Shown: positions 1-11,500 of the stretch, in pieces
How positions within the stretch are numbered: position 1 is the stretch's first letter
Layout: every line of letters begins with the position of its first letter
Source of the DNA: Lotus japonicus
Taxonomy: Eukaryota; Streptophyta; Magnoliopsida; Fabales; Fabaceae
DNA length: 64,000 nt
Direction: 5' to 3'
Assembly (NCBI RefSeq): GCF_012489685.1
Contig: NC_080042.1
Coordinates: forward strand, 18,242,150-18,306,149
Notes under the pieces: generated by a model
Told to the model about the DNA's origin: nothing
Database searches by the model: none
What the model saw: only the letters and a program-made list of their open reading frames with translations
Position numbers and translations under genes: made by a program

Positions 1-177
1 CTGCATATTGAGACTTTTAGTCCAAGAAATTACTGTACGCTCCCGAAGTTCATTCAGTTTTGTTTCCTGTAACAGAACTAGTTCTGGTTTCAAATGCAAA
101 ATTGCTTTCTTTACTGCTTCCCGCTTCGTTGTTCCTCCCAAGCCACGGACGTTCCATGTCAGCCAAGGACCTGACAT
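1..177 (-). CDS. LINE ORF2 N-terminus (endonuclease), cut by window edge
   Basis: The minus strand reads from an ATG at 177-175 to the window edge with no stop. The peptide starts MSGPWLTWNVRGLGG and later has LLQETKL. This is the usual start of the apurinic-type endonuclease of plant L1 LINE ORF2, and the glutamate in QETK is a catalytic metal ligand. It lies just downstream of the intact ORF1: the ORF1 stop is at 181-179, so only one base separates the two frames. The same arrangement is seen in the LINE at 20579. The rest of ORF2 (reverse transcriptase, RNase H) lies outside the window. Confidence 0.85.
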   Translation of the reverse strand, partial: MSGPWLTWNVRGLGGTTKREAVKKAILHLKPELVLLQETKLNELRERTVISWTKSLNMQ

Positions 178-178
178 A

Positions 179-2680
179 TTAATTGAGGTGTGGATGATTT
201 TGGCGAATTTGAGTTTCTAAACCACGGAGCATCAAAGCCTCTGATCCTCGCGGTTTCAAACCCAAACGTTTTCCAAGTAGCCATGTTCTCTGAGCTCTAG
301 TTGACACTCCATCCTCCCCGGGCACCGGCTCTAGAAAATCAAGTGGGAGGGGTTTCGGTTTGTTCTTGCTTCCCTTAGGACGACCCCTCTGTGATGACTT
401 CTTTGACGAATTTGTATTCTGGCCGTTCTCTTCTAATTGAGTCTCAGGGATAGCAGCAGCAGCAGGCGTGACTGGACCAGGAAACACAAAAGATGGCGAA
501 ATTGGTGAACATGAACGTATTGTTACCTCAGGTGTGGAAGCTAAGCGCACAGTAGCCTCTGGAATTGCACGATGTCGAATTATTTGGTGTGGTGATGTAT
601 GCACAAACACGTCTGTGATTCCCCTAGACTCAGAAACTTGCAAATTTTCATCAGAACCCGTAAAAGCACCGAATGTGTTTTTCTGGTTTTTCCTGATAGG
701 CAAACACGGCTTAGTTTCTGATTTGTTTGTAAATAATTGTGGGTCCCAGTTCAATGCAGAATAAGGCCAACAAATATTTGATTTCTGATTCAAATCATCA
801 GCATTAAAGGAATAACCAGTAACAGCAAAAACTCTTCCTTGATTTTGAATAAATTTATCCAATATTTGATTTCCATTAAAACAAATCTCATCAGATTTTA
901 AATTTGCTCTCCACACCTTAATTTCCTCAATTGAATAACCTGAATTGATGATATCCTCCAACCGTTCCTTCTGTTGCTCCCCAGAATTGATTACATTCGT
1001 ATTTTGAATGTTTTCTGTAACGTGCAAAACTGCTGTCCCCTCTGCTTGCAGACGCTCAAACTTGTCGACAACCCCCTGTTCCATCTCCGGCGCCGCCACC
1101 GTAACCGGCAAAACCACTCCCGCCGTGAGACTCACTTCTTCCAGCGCTCCAGTGGATTCGGATTTACAACACGTCTTCAAGCCCTCTGCCGCACCATCCC
1201 GAAATATCTCATCCTCTTCATCCAAAACATCATCAAACGGAGTTTCTCCATCTCTCCCATCGTCTCCCCCTTCTTCCCCCATGCTTCCATCATTAGTGCT
1301 CAAATCCTCATCTGAATTGTACACTTTTACTGGTGTTGCCGGCTTCACCTCTACAGCCCCATAATCATAAGCTGTAGGATCCTTTTCAACCAAGACAATA
1401 CACGACGTACCACTCACATCAACCGCCATGGTAAAACAGTGAAGAATCGGATGATGTGTACGGACCAAAATGCGAGCAAAGTCTGCTCGATGTCGCAACA
1501 AAGTAGCAGAATCAGACATAACATAGTTCCCTAGCCTGTTTCCGACGGATGTAAAGAATGCTTCGCTCCACAAGCCCAGTGGTACCTGCCATAATCGAAT
1601 CCAGATAAGTTGGGTTACGCCAAAAGAAAGTATTGTACAGGGCTTGATATCACACAGCTTCTGTTCTAAAAAGAAACTGCATTCTGTGATGGTTTCTTCC
1701 ATCTCATCCTTTGTTTCAAATTCCAGTAGCACCTCATCTGCTCCCAGGGGAATTAAACGAAAGTTGAACAAACCAATCTGGCTAAATTGTTCCTGTAATA
1801 TTTCCACTGGCATGGACAGTAAGGTTCGTGCCCTGGCACATCTCAGAACCCATTCTTCATCTAAGTCAGAATCCACCACACGTAATTGGCATGTTGCTGG
1901 TTGGACTGCAGCACCAATCAGCCCTAACTTGACGTCTGTTGCTGGAGACGGTTCTTGCTTCCTCCCCTGCTGTTGTGCCTTTGGTCTCCACACTTTCCCC
2001 GGAACATTTTCCCCTGATTTATGAGCCACAGGTGTGCGCAAAGGTGGCTGAATATTTGCTTTTTGAACCACCATGTATGAGCCATCTAGCCTCATACCAT
2101 GGAACATACGAATTGCTTCCCAGGCCTCATCATTACAATGAAAACGAAGAAAGCCAAAGCGAAAACGTCGGTGATACTTTTTCTTCTGCTGAATGAAGAC
2201 ACTCCTCAGTCGTCCTACCCTTTCAAAGACTGATCGCAATCTCTGGGTTGTCATTCTATCACCTAAACCATCCACAAAAACTGAGAATGACTCATTTTGA
2301 TGTTTGCTTCTTTGAGTCCCATGAATTCTTGACTGGTTTATTGGAGCTTGCTGCTGTCTTTGTTGTTGCACGTTTGCTCCCTGTTGGTTAAACCATGGTT
2401 GCTGCCGAGTTGTTTGATGATCCGTTTGCCTCCCAATTCCACCATTATTAGTAGTTCTTCCATCTCGTTCCCAATGTGTACGTTGCTGTCTGAAAGCTGT
2501 ACGTTCAGCTCCATAAACCCGATGATGTTTCTGGTATTGGCCCCCTCTGGCTCCCGTGGAGTAATTTGAAAGCCGCCACCTTGGAGATCCCTCCCACCGC
2601 CGTACATCCTCCGATTGACTCCAAGGGCGGTGCCACCGCGCCGGAGGTCTCCAACCAGACCCTTTCTCTCTCTCTCTCAT
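179..2680 (-). CDS. LINE ORF1 protein, RRM plus AT-hook, intact 833 aa
   Basis: This is an uninterrupted 833-codon frame. The first 130 residues are basic and Gln-rich. Residues about 131-208 form an RRM, with an RNP2-like SVFVDGL and an RNP1-like FRFGFLRF. Residues about 260-430 resemble the DUF4283-like region of plant LINE ORF1. An acidic stretch follows, and an AT-hook-like RGRPKGSKNK lies at about 765-774. In L1-type LINEs, ORF1 binds the element RNA and forms the transposition particle; the AT-hook suggests added DNA binding (inference). The intact frame joined to an open ORF2 start suggests a recent, possibly active copy. The relics at 13637-14155 and 20583-22990 align with it but carry stops and frameshifts. 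Confidence 0.85.
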   Translation of the reverse strand: MREREKGSGWRPPARWHRPWSQSEDVRRWEGSPRWRLSNYSTGARGGQYQKHHRVYGAERTAFRQQRTHWERDGRTTNNGGIGRQTDHQTTRQQPWFNQQGANVQQQRQQQAPINQSRIHGTQRSKHQNESFSVFVDGLGDRMTTQRLRSVFERVGRLRSVFIQQKKKYHRRFRFGFLRFHCNDEAWEAIRMFHGMRLDGSYMVVQKANIQPPLRTPVAHKSGENVPGKVWRPKAQQQGRKQEPSPATDVKLGLIGAAVQPATCQLRVVDSDLDEEWVLRCARARTLLSMPVEILQEQFSQIGLFNFRLIPLGADEVLLEFETKDEMEETITECSFFLEQKLCDIKPCTILSFGVTQLIWIRLWQVPLGLWSEAFFTSVGNRLGNYVMSDSATLLRHRADFARILVRTHHPILHCFTMAVDVSGTSCIVLVEKDPTAYDYGAVEVKPATPVKVYNSDEDLSTNDGSMGEEGGDDGRDGETPFDDVLDEEDEIFRDGAAEGLKTCCKSESTGALEEVSLTAGVVLPVTVAAPEMEQGVVDKFERLQAEGTAVLHVTENIQNTNVINSGEQQKERLEDIINSGYSIEEIKVWRANLKSDEICFNGNQILDKFIQNQGRVFAVTGYSFNADDLNQKSNICWPYSALNWDPQLFTNKSETKPCLPIRKNQKNTFGAFTGSDENLQVSESRGITDVFVHTSPHQIIRHRAIPEATVRLASTPEVTIRSCSPISPSFVFPGPVTPAAAAIPETQLEENGQNTNSSKKSSQRGRPKGSKNKPKPLPLDFLEPVPGEDGVSTRAQRTWLLGKRLGLKPRGSEALMLRGLETQIRQNHPHLN

Positions 2681-2695
2681 CTCTCTAAAAATCTT

Positions 2696-3096
2696 TCTCC
2701 TAATAATTAACTTAACCCCAAAATATACTGTCCAAACAACAATCCCACATACTTTTCAATTATATATTTGAATAATTATAATTATCTCCCTTGGGTGCGC
2801 TACTATTTCTCAAAATGTGAATTATTTATTTGCACTTCAAACTGGAAGCTATAGTAGTATTTACTGTGATAGTTTGATTATATATATTTGAAATGTCCAA
2901 TACCTTTGTGTTCATTCATATATATTAATATATACTCTGGCATAAACAAATAAGGTCTAATTTTTGAAGCACTTATTAGGAAAATGAGTTGTTTCTTAGA
3001 TTTAGAAAAAATAATAGGTACATGTTTACACTATTTCAAAGACTAAAAAATGGGATTGTATATTATAAGATATCTTATGATATCTAAAAAATGGGA
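2696..3096. other. AT-rich intergenic DNA, nothing recognised
   Basis: This stretch separates the LINE leader from the left arm of the inverted repeat. I see no coding frame or known repeat terminus. Confidence 0.5.
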
Positions 3097-4010
3097 TTGC
3101 TGGTTCAGGTTTGTGGAAGGTCTGGTGGCGGCTCCTGCTCAGTCCTTGCGGGTTGGTGGATTCTTTGCTGCCCCCTCCATTGCCGTCGACGTTGGTGCTC
3201 TTTTCTGCTAGCTGCGCATTGTTTCTTTCCCTGTTTTCTCTTGCTGGTTCAGATTTGTGAAAGGTCAGGTAGCAGTTCTTGCTCAGTCCTTGCGAGTTGG
3301 TGGTTTTTTGGTGGTTTCATGGTGGTTGGGTTTATCATAGTAGGTGATGTTTTGTGGGGTAAAGTTGAGGCTGGGGTGTTCCCATTTGGTTGAGCCTATG
3401 CTGCTTCTAGCGTCCTAGGTTGTGGCTGTGGAGTTCCCGTTTGGTTGAGCCTATGTTGCTTCTCGTGTCCTGAGTCGTGGCTGAGGAGTTCCCGTTTGGT
3501 TGAGCCTATGCTACATCTTAATTCTATGGGACGTCCCTCAATCTGGGATTGTTTCGAGGTTGCAATTTGCTAGGTGAGGGGTTTCTTTGAGGGTTTGGTT
3601 TACAACTATCTCATTCATTGTTGTTTGCGGAGCCGATTGCTTGACAAGGTGTTTGATGTGTGGGTGATGGAGGCGTTGATGAGGCTTGCAGTTGACGTTG
3701 TTTCGGGTCCCCATGGTTGGCTTGTGCTCTCTTAGGGTTTCAGATTCCATGTGTTGTGGTTTTGGCTTGACGCATGCGATCATGCTTGTGGTTGGGTTTG
3801 TTGGGAGGGGATCTTTGTGGTTGAGTTATTGTTTGGGGATCTATGGTTTTTCGTGGATTTCGGAGTTTTAGTCATTTTATCTGATTTTGTCTTGTTGGAG
3901 CTTTATACTTTTCAATCTTTATAAAGTTTGAATCTTTATTAATATATATCATTTTGCTTTAAAAAACTCATTATTGGAAATAAACCATTTAATGCACTAT
4001 TGAAATTATA
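3097..4010 (+). repeat. Left arm of long inverted repeat (LINE-like copy plus 40-bp flank)
   Basis: The arm is a plus-strand, 5'-truncated copy of the retroposon seen intact on the minus strand at 4061-5444. It ends in an A-run at about 3961-3966 (TTTGCTTTAAAAAA) and continues into 40 bp of flanking DNA (3971-4010). In the first 215 bp I count about 28 differences from the reverse complement of the right arm, roughly 87% identity. The flanking 40 bp match at 39 of 40 positions. Three copies of a unit of about 57 bp (containing GGTTGAGCCTATG) lie at about 3382-3530. The open frames here are not convincing genes. Confidence 0.85.
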
Positions 4011-4020
4011 AGAGAATATA

Positions 4021-5000
4021 TATAATTTCAAGAGTGCATTAAATGGTTTATTTCCAATAAATTTTTTTTGAAAGCAAAATGATATATATTAATAAAGATT
4101 CAATCTTTTTAAAGCTTTTTAAAGATTGAAAAGTACAAAGCCCCAACAAGATAAAATTAGATAAAATGCGTAAAACCCCGAAAGTCACGGAAAACCATAG
4201 ATCGCCAAACAATAACCCAACCACAAAGATCCCTGCCCAACAAACGCAACCACTAGCATGATCGCATGCTTCAAGCCAAAACAACAACACATGGAATCTA
4301 AAACCCTAAGAGAGCACAAGCCAGCCACTAGGACCCGAAACAACGTCGATTGCCAGCCCCATCAACGCCTCCATCACCCACACATCAAACACCTTGTCAA
4401 GCAATCGGCTCCACAAACAACAATGAACGAGATAGTTGTAAAACTAACCCTCAAAGCAACCCCTGACTTAGCGAAATGCAACCTCGAATTAATCACCAGA
4501 TGAGGGACACCCCATAGAATCAAGATGTAGCACAGGCTCAAAAAAACGGGAACTCCTCAGCCACGACTCAGGACACGAGAAGCAACATAGGCTCAACCAA
4601 ACAGGAACTCCTCTGCCACGACTCAGTACACGAGAAGAAACATAGGCTCAACCAAATGGGAACTCCTTAGCCACGACTCAGGACGCTAGAAGCAGCATAG
4701 GCTCAACCAAATGGGAACACCCCATCCTCAACTCAACCCCACAAAACATCACCTACTGTGATAAACCCAGCCACCATGAAACCACCAAAAAGCCACATAC
4801 ACGCAAGGACTAAGCAGGAACCGCTACCAGACCTTCCATAAACCTGAACCAGCAAGAGAAAACAGGGAACGAAACGATGCGCAACTAGCAGAAGTGAGCA
4901 CCAACGTCAATGACAACGGAGGGGACAACAAAGAATCCACAAACCCGGAAGGATTGAGCAGGAGCCGCCACCTAACCTTCCACAAACCTGAACCAGCAAG
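4021..5000 (-). repeat. Right arm of long inverted repeat
   Basis: This is the reverse-complement partner of 3097-4010. The arms are separated by only 10 bp (4011-4020). It has four rather than three copies of the approximately 57-bp unit (about 4528-4715), which explains its greater length. The match continues through the LINE tail into 40 bp of non-LINE flank (4021-4060), so the inversion copied host DNA together with the insertion. Confidence 0.85.
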
Positions 5001-5444
5001 GGAAAACAGGGAAGGGAAAGATGCACAACTAACAGAAATATAAGCGAACACCGACGGCGACGACAACGAAGGGAACAACCACCACGAAACCACCTAGAAG
5101 GAGCGGGATCTGTGCAGAAGCAGATCTGAACCACAAATCTCAAGACCCACAACGATTTTTTCGCCCGGAATCAGAACATCAGAGTTGAACAAACGAATGG
5201 CGAAGAACGAACAACCAAGATCCAAGGAAAACACAAGGGACAAAACGCCATGGGTTGAAATGAAAGAAAGGAAATCTGAAGAGAAGCAGAGAAGAACAAA
5301 ACGCTGGACAGGGCAGGAACTTTCGCCAGGAAACAAAGGGAGGCGCCGCCTCCACGCAAGGAGGAGAGGCGGCGCCAACGCCAAGAAAGCAAAGAAAGGT
5401 CGAAACTGTTGCACACAGGTTCAGAGAGAGAGACGATGTTCTTA
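4061..5444 (-). mobile_element. Non-autonomous LINE-like retroposon (minus strand)
   Basis: On the minus strand the element starts near 5444 with a CT/GA-rich leader and ends at 4061 with the tail CTTTCAAAAAAAA, like the other LINE 3' ends here. No reverse transcriptase or ORF1 motif is visible. Its limits are confirmed by the second copy of the host segment at 6411-6480, which reads straight across the empty site. Any target duplication is only one or two bases. Open frames of 80-145 codons exist but have no recognisable domain. Confidence 0.65.
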
Positions 5445-6185
5445 ATTATGATACTGATAAATATTGAGAAATACGTATATATTTCAAAGGAAAAATATGA
5501 AACTAAATTAATAGTTTTTAAATTTAAAATATTAATTGCATTACTTGATAAATGTGTTTTTTCATTTATTATTATTATTTGATATAAACCTTTGAAAGAT
5601 GAAAACATTAGTTGGATTTCTTGATAAGTAAGTTTTTCTATCCTTTTGACGGTTGGATAGAAACTAAAGGAGTATAATTAACCCATAAATTGTGTTTTGT
5701 TCTTTTTCCTTCTCCTCCTCCTCCTCCTCTTTCTTCTACCTATGCCTTCGATTTCTTCTCATATTTCTTATGCCTTTCTTCGATCTAAAAAGATTCGAGA
5801 TCCTCAATTTCTCAACCACATACATTTTTGTACTCTTAGTATCTCCCAAATCCCACAATTGTAAGCATTTTTTCTCAACCTTCTCTAGTTCACTATAAAT
5901 GTTTACTTTTTATTGTTTGACCTTTGTGGATAATTAGAGTGAATATATATTTGCTAGATTGGTTGATATACATGTAGATATATAAATACATATCAAAGGT
6001 TTTTAAATACTACATGCTACAAATCTTATGGGTATTCAAATTTTTCTTTTCATTACCGCTCTTTTTTTGTAAAACATGTTGTTTTTGCTATAGATCTATG
6101 TTTCTCTATTGGCATGCATTCTTGTGCTCTTATATATATGTTCTTTCTATACTTGCCTCCTAATTATTTCTTGATAATCTAAGAA
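5445..6185. repeat. Segmental duplication, copy A (right part)
   Basis: Copy A consists of 4021-4060 plus 5445-6185, with the LINE-like element inserted between. It aligns with copy B (6411-6828 plus 7451-7867) along its whole length. Shared blocks include TTAGTTGGATTTCTTGATAA, the CTCCTCCTCCTC tract and CACAATTGTAAGCATT. No coding function is apparent. Confidence 0.75.
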
Positions 6186-6410
6186 ATCTTGGTTCTAAGC
6201 ATCCATTTTGTAATATCCGTGAGATCCACTTGTAAATACGTAGCAAACTGTGGTTGATCCTTACAAATGTAGTGCTTGCATCGCCCATAACAGCCCACCC
6301 CACCAAAATCATGTCATATGGCGACCCATTTTTAAAATAAATCCATTTCTTTCTTTTACATTTTTCACCTAGATAGAAATTATATATATATATATATATA
6401 TGTTTATTCA

Positions 6411-7867
6411 CTTATAATTTTAAAAGTCCATTAAATGGTTTTTTCTAATAATGCCCTTAATTATGATATGAATAAATGATGATATATATATACTATAAAA
6501 GAAAAAATAGAAAAATAACTAATGGTTTATAAAGTAAAAAATATTAACTGCATTACTTTATAAATGTATTTCTTTCGCTTTTTCTCACTATTGGATTTAA
6601 ACCTATGAAAGTTTAAAACATTAGTTGGATTTCTTGATAAATGTGGTTTTCTTTCTTTCTGAGTATTGGATAGAAACTGGCGGAACATGAGAATAATAAA
6701 CGCATTTATTGTCTTCTTGTTATTTTAGCCCCCTTATCGTCCTCCCCCTCCTCCTCCGCATACTCCTCTTTCTTCTTCCTATGTCTTCGATCTCTTCTTT
6801 TTCTTGTTAATTGTGCCTTTCTTTTATTTAAGTTGGTCAAAAAATTCAGATTTGGTCGGAACCCGCTAAAATAGGATTTTTATGTTGAACTGGTTGGGTC
6901 GGTTCTGACGTTGTTCTTTTAGGTGTAGGAATCTGGTTTTTAGTGGTTCAGGCCTGTCGATTTTTGTTTAGGGGTCAGCCCAACCGAACCAGGTCCTAGA
7001 AAGAAAAAAATCAACCCAAGCCAATTCCAACCCTAGCCCAGGAGCAATATATATACTTTCACTATCCTATAACCCTAGGTTTTAGCAGAAACTCCTGAAA
7101 ACCTGAATCATATATGCCGCCTCAGACCACTAGTCCACCACTTCTACTCGGTAGAACACGATCCACCACCAGTTCTCACTCGCTTATCCTCGACGGACCC
7201 TAAACGCCACCACTTATCCTCTCTTCTCTAGATCTGAATATGTCATTTCTCCTCTTGATCAGGGTTTTCCCTCATCATCGCATCTTCTTTTCATGGTTTT
7301 TCTTTTGAATAAACTAACCGAATAAACCCACCCGAGATAATCAGGATCCTTTCAACCTGAATCAGACCAACCCCACGCCAAGCGATGGACGGTGGCGGCC
7401 GGGTGGTTTGGTCTTTTTGAACTCGCCCATTCGACAACCCTACTTCTATTGAAACAGATTTAGATCCTCAATTTCTCAACCACAGACATTTTTTCACTCT
7501 TAGTTTTTCCAAATCACACAATTGTAAGCATTGTTTTCTCAACCTTCTCTAGTTTACTGAAATTTTTTACTTTTTTTTTTCATTGATCCCTGCAGATAAT
7601 CTGTGTGAATATGAGTTTATGGATCGGTTGATATAGATGTAGATATCTATAAATACATATCAAAAGTTTTTAAATACTACATGCAACAGATCTTATGGGT
7701 ACTCCAATTTATATTTTCATGAGAACTTTTTTTTTCTAAATCATGTTGTGAATGATTGATTATTTGTGTTTTTTCCCATAGATCTATGTTTCTTTGTTGT
7801 ATGCATTATGGAGCAATTATAAATATGTTGGTTCTCAATTTACCTCCTAAATTTTCCTTGATAATTC
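6411..7867. repeat. Segmental duplication, copy B (with hAT-like insertion)
   Basis: Copy B is the tandem partner of copy A. It lacks the LINE-like insertion but is split by the element at 6829-7442. Between the copies (6186-6410) lie divergent AT-rich DNA and a short TA repeat near 6380-6402. Confidence 0.75.
6829..7442. mobile_element. hAT-like non-autonomous element, 8-bp TSD
   Basis: The 614-bp insertion is defined by comparing duplication copies A and B. It is flanked by CTTTTATT (6821-6828) and CTTCTATT (7443-7450), an 8-bp duplication with one mismatch, as expected for hAT elements. The ends are weak inverted repeats (TAAGTTGGTCAAAAA against TAGGGTTGTCGAAT). The interior has GGTC/GACC-type motifs and no transposase. 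Confidence 0.65.
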
Positions 7868-8568
7868 AATTTTTTTAACCTTATTTCAAATTATAAATAT
7901 TGGAAACAACATACACGGTCTATTTTTTCTTCAAGAAACATGTATTCGGAGCTAAATGGAGAAGTTGACTCCTATTTAAGTTCTTTGATCCATACATAAA
8001 GCTTTTTGTTCAGTACTATCAAACTATTCTCAAAACCATGTTTGTTTATTATTTCAATACAATAATATTGATTTTTTAAATTTGAAAAATGAAAATAAAA
8101 AAGTTTGATAGGAATAATTATAAAAAATAGATCTTATTTTTATTGAATTATAAATTTTAAAACTAATAAAAGCCACAAATTATCTAGGAAATATTTTTCG
8201 ATTTTGTTTTTGTTTTTAAGTCATGGATTTCAAGCTCGCAAAATATTTTACAAGTCATTTTATCCTAGAGGGTGCCCCTCTTCCCCTCACTCTCTTATCC
8301 CTTTTTTCTTTTTTTTGTATGCATATAAGTTTGAAAATTTATTATAAAAATAGTTTTCATTTTTTTAAAAAAATTGAGAAATGAATCAAGTTGGTAGTTA
8401 AGTTTTTGTATTTTTATTATACTCATGTTTATTTTCTTGAAATTTTAGTTTTTTTAGACTCCTATAATTTTAATCTATATAAAAATTAATTAAGTAGTAT
8501 TTTCTATGAAATATAAGAGAATATTGTGTAAATTTATTGACTTGTTCTAAATTTATGAAGAATAAATA
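7868..8568. other. AT-rich intergenic DNA
   Basis: No gene or terminal repeat is recognised between duplication copy B and the LINE tail at 8569. Confidence 0.5.
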
Positions 8569-11500
8569 TTTTTTTTTTTGAGAACAAACTGATTTATTAT
8601 ATGTAAAAGAGAACGAAGAGGACAAAGCCCCCTCAATTGGGCAAATTACACTGCTAAGGAGGAATTAAAATAGACCAAGTCTGATACATAAGTAGCACCA
8701 CGCTTATCTAATTTATCTGCTTTTGTATTAGCTTCACGATATACATGGGAAAATTTCAAACAGTTCAATTCAGTTCCCCATGATTCAATTTGGTTCAAGT
8801 TATTGAAAAGTTTCCACGGCCTGTTGTTAGGATTATTCACCCAGCCAATTGCTAGCAAAGAATCACTTTCAAGAAACAGATTTCTCCAATTTCTGATCAA
8901 GCAAAGACGCAATGCCTCATGAATGGCTTTAACCTCGGCTTCAAAAGCAAATCCCTCCCCTATATTTGATGAAAAAAATCCCAGGATTTCGTTCTTGCAA
9001 TTTCTGAATATTCCTCCAATACCGCAAGTTCCTGGGAAACCTCTAGCAGCCCCATCAACATTAATTTTAATTAGCCTCGCTTCCCGAGGACACCAATTGA
9101 CAGCACACACTTTCTGAGTAGCAGCAGGGAATCGGATTAACTCAAAATTCCTGGCAAGCTGATCAACAGTGTATGGACATTTCTGTAAAAGGGGTAAAAC
9201 CCACCGCCCGATATGGAGGAGATGCGCATCCCAAACTTCTGAGTAGACAAATTGTTTTTGGTTGAAACATACATCATTACGCGAAAGCCAGATGGACCAT
9301 ACTAAAGCGTATGGAATTAACTTCCAAAGGATCTTATCAGATGAGATCCGAAGGTAATCCCACTCCGCCATGATACCAGCCAAAGATTGTGGCATAGACC
9401 ATGAGAGACCTTCTCGGGAAATAACAGAGGACCACAAGCTCCAAGAATGGCAGTAATGAAGAAATAAGTGAGAAGTGCATTCACTAAACAAATTACAAAA
9501 CATGCACTTATCTGAATCTGGTTAGACTTGGTTGCAATTTTATTTCTCAAAGCTTGCCAAAAGAACAAGGCAACTTTAGGGGGAAGAAATTTCGAAAGAG
9601 CCTTTGGGACCTGCCACTCGTGATGCAAAAAAATCTGTTCTTCATACCATGCACACATTTCTTTAACAAAATATAAGCCATTTTGACTGATCCTCCAAAT
9701 AAGTCCATCCTCACGGCTAGGAGCTGGGATGCAAGAATTAATTAATGCACGAAATTGATCAGAGAGCTCCTCTTCCCACGCAAAGAAGCCTCTACGGAAT
9801 GAAAGAGACCATTGCCATTTACCAGCTACAAACACGGCTACATCCCTCACCTTTGCATCTTTATTTTCACATACAGAAAACAGTCGAGGAAATAAATCAC
9901 AGAGTGGAATTTCACTAGCCCAGGGATCATACCAGAATTTAGTTCTGCTGCCATTACCAATAGCTATACCCAGGTGTTCTTTGAAGCCTATAGACATCAC
10001 ATTGTTATCCAAGAGCACTTTCATAATATCACCCAAAAAGAAGGACCAGGACACCGAGCTTACTGGTTCTTTGTGAAGAAGTAAAGAATTGGGGTCAAGA
10101 TTATATTTCTCCACCAGAATATTTTTCCACAGGTTGCCATTCTCTTTGCCAAATTTCCAAGCCCATTTTAACAATAGAGCTCTATTTCTCCACTCCAAAA
10201 AACCAAGTCCTAATCCACTGCTTCTTTATTCAAACAAACTTGTTCCCATGCGATCCAATTAATTTTATTCAGACCTTGCTCTCTTCCCCAAAGGAAAGCA
10301 CGAAGTACTCTCTCCACCTCCCCCACCACTCCCTTTGGAGCTTTAAAGATAGTCATTAGAAAGAGAGGAATTGAGCAGAGCACAGATTTGATCAAGACCA
10401 AACGACCACTAAGAGATAAAAATTTGGAATTCCAGGAACGAGCCTTACAATTCCGTTTATTGAGCATTGGTTTCCAAAATGCAACACGACGGGGGTTGCC
10501 ACCAAGCAGTGCTCCAAGGTATTGAATGGGGAGGTAGCAAACTTTCCAACCAAATAAATTCGCAAGACGTGTCACCTCCTCCGGTTGAACATTGCATCCA
10601 TAGAGTTCTGATTTCCGGTAGTTAATTTTTAAGCCTGAAGCATATAAGAAGGACACCAGCAGATTACAGAGTTTCTCCAGTTGCATCTCACTGTTCTCAC
10701 AGAACAAGAGTGTGTCATCTGCAAACAGTAAATGGTTGATAGACAGATTCTTGCTTACTTTAACACCACAAAAGTTATCATCCTCCATAAATTGGTTTAG
10801 CAGACAAGACAAACCATTAACACAAAGATTAAAGAGAAGAGGGGAGAGTGGATCCCCCTGACGTAATCCCCTTTCAATTGAGAAAAAGTCAGTAAGGGAT
10901 CCATTTACCTGAATAGATAAGGAGGCTGTAGATATACAATTTTTCATCCAGGTTACCCATGTAGAGCCAAAGTTCATCTCTTGCAGGAGTTGTATAAGAA
11001 AGTCCCAGTCCATTTGATCATTAGCCTTGGCAAAGTCGACTTTGATCAAGAGACCGCCCTCACTTCTTTTCGACAGAAAATCAGCAATTTCATTAGCAAC
11101 TAGGATGCATTCTGAAATCTGTCTACCACGAGTAATGACGAACTGGTTGAGAGCAATAAGCCTACGCATCAGATTCTGGAGGCGAGAGGCAAGTACTTTT
11201 GCAATACGTTTATAGGTACTGCCTATCAAACTTATGGATCTGTACTGAGAAATAGAAAGAGCATTTTCATTTTTGGGAATCAAAGTTATGAATGCAGCAT
11301 TCATACCCCTTGTGATCTTACCAGTTTTGTGAAAAGTATCGAATAGATTGATCACATCTTCCTTAACCAGGTTCCAGTACTCCTGGAAAAATTTTATATT
11401 AAACCCGTCGGGTCCGGGCGCTTTGCTACCATCAATTGCTTTCACTACAGACCAAATCTCCTCTTCCGAAAATGCCTCCACAAGCTCTAACTGCTCCTGC

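Larger units (their letters stand above)
1..2695 (-). mobile_element. L1-type LINE, 5' half (rest beyond window)
   Basis: The element contains intact ORF1 and the first 59 codons of ORF2, both on the minus strand. The 5' end lies near 2695, where CT-rich leader sequence (GAGAGA on the element strand) gives way to AT-rich host DNA. The 3' end and its target duplication are outside the window, so the exact 5' boundary cannot be fixed. Confidence 0.75.

Noticed and set aside
3971..4060. A microRNA precursor at the palindrome centre
   Set aside because: The 40-bp stem is nearly perfect and simply continues into long arms, so it fits an inverted duplication rather than a typical miRNA hairpin.
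3091..5608. Open frames of 80-145 codons in and around the inverted repeat
   Set aside because: They overlap on both strands, follow the repeat structure and show no domain; the same frames appear in mirrored arms.
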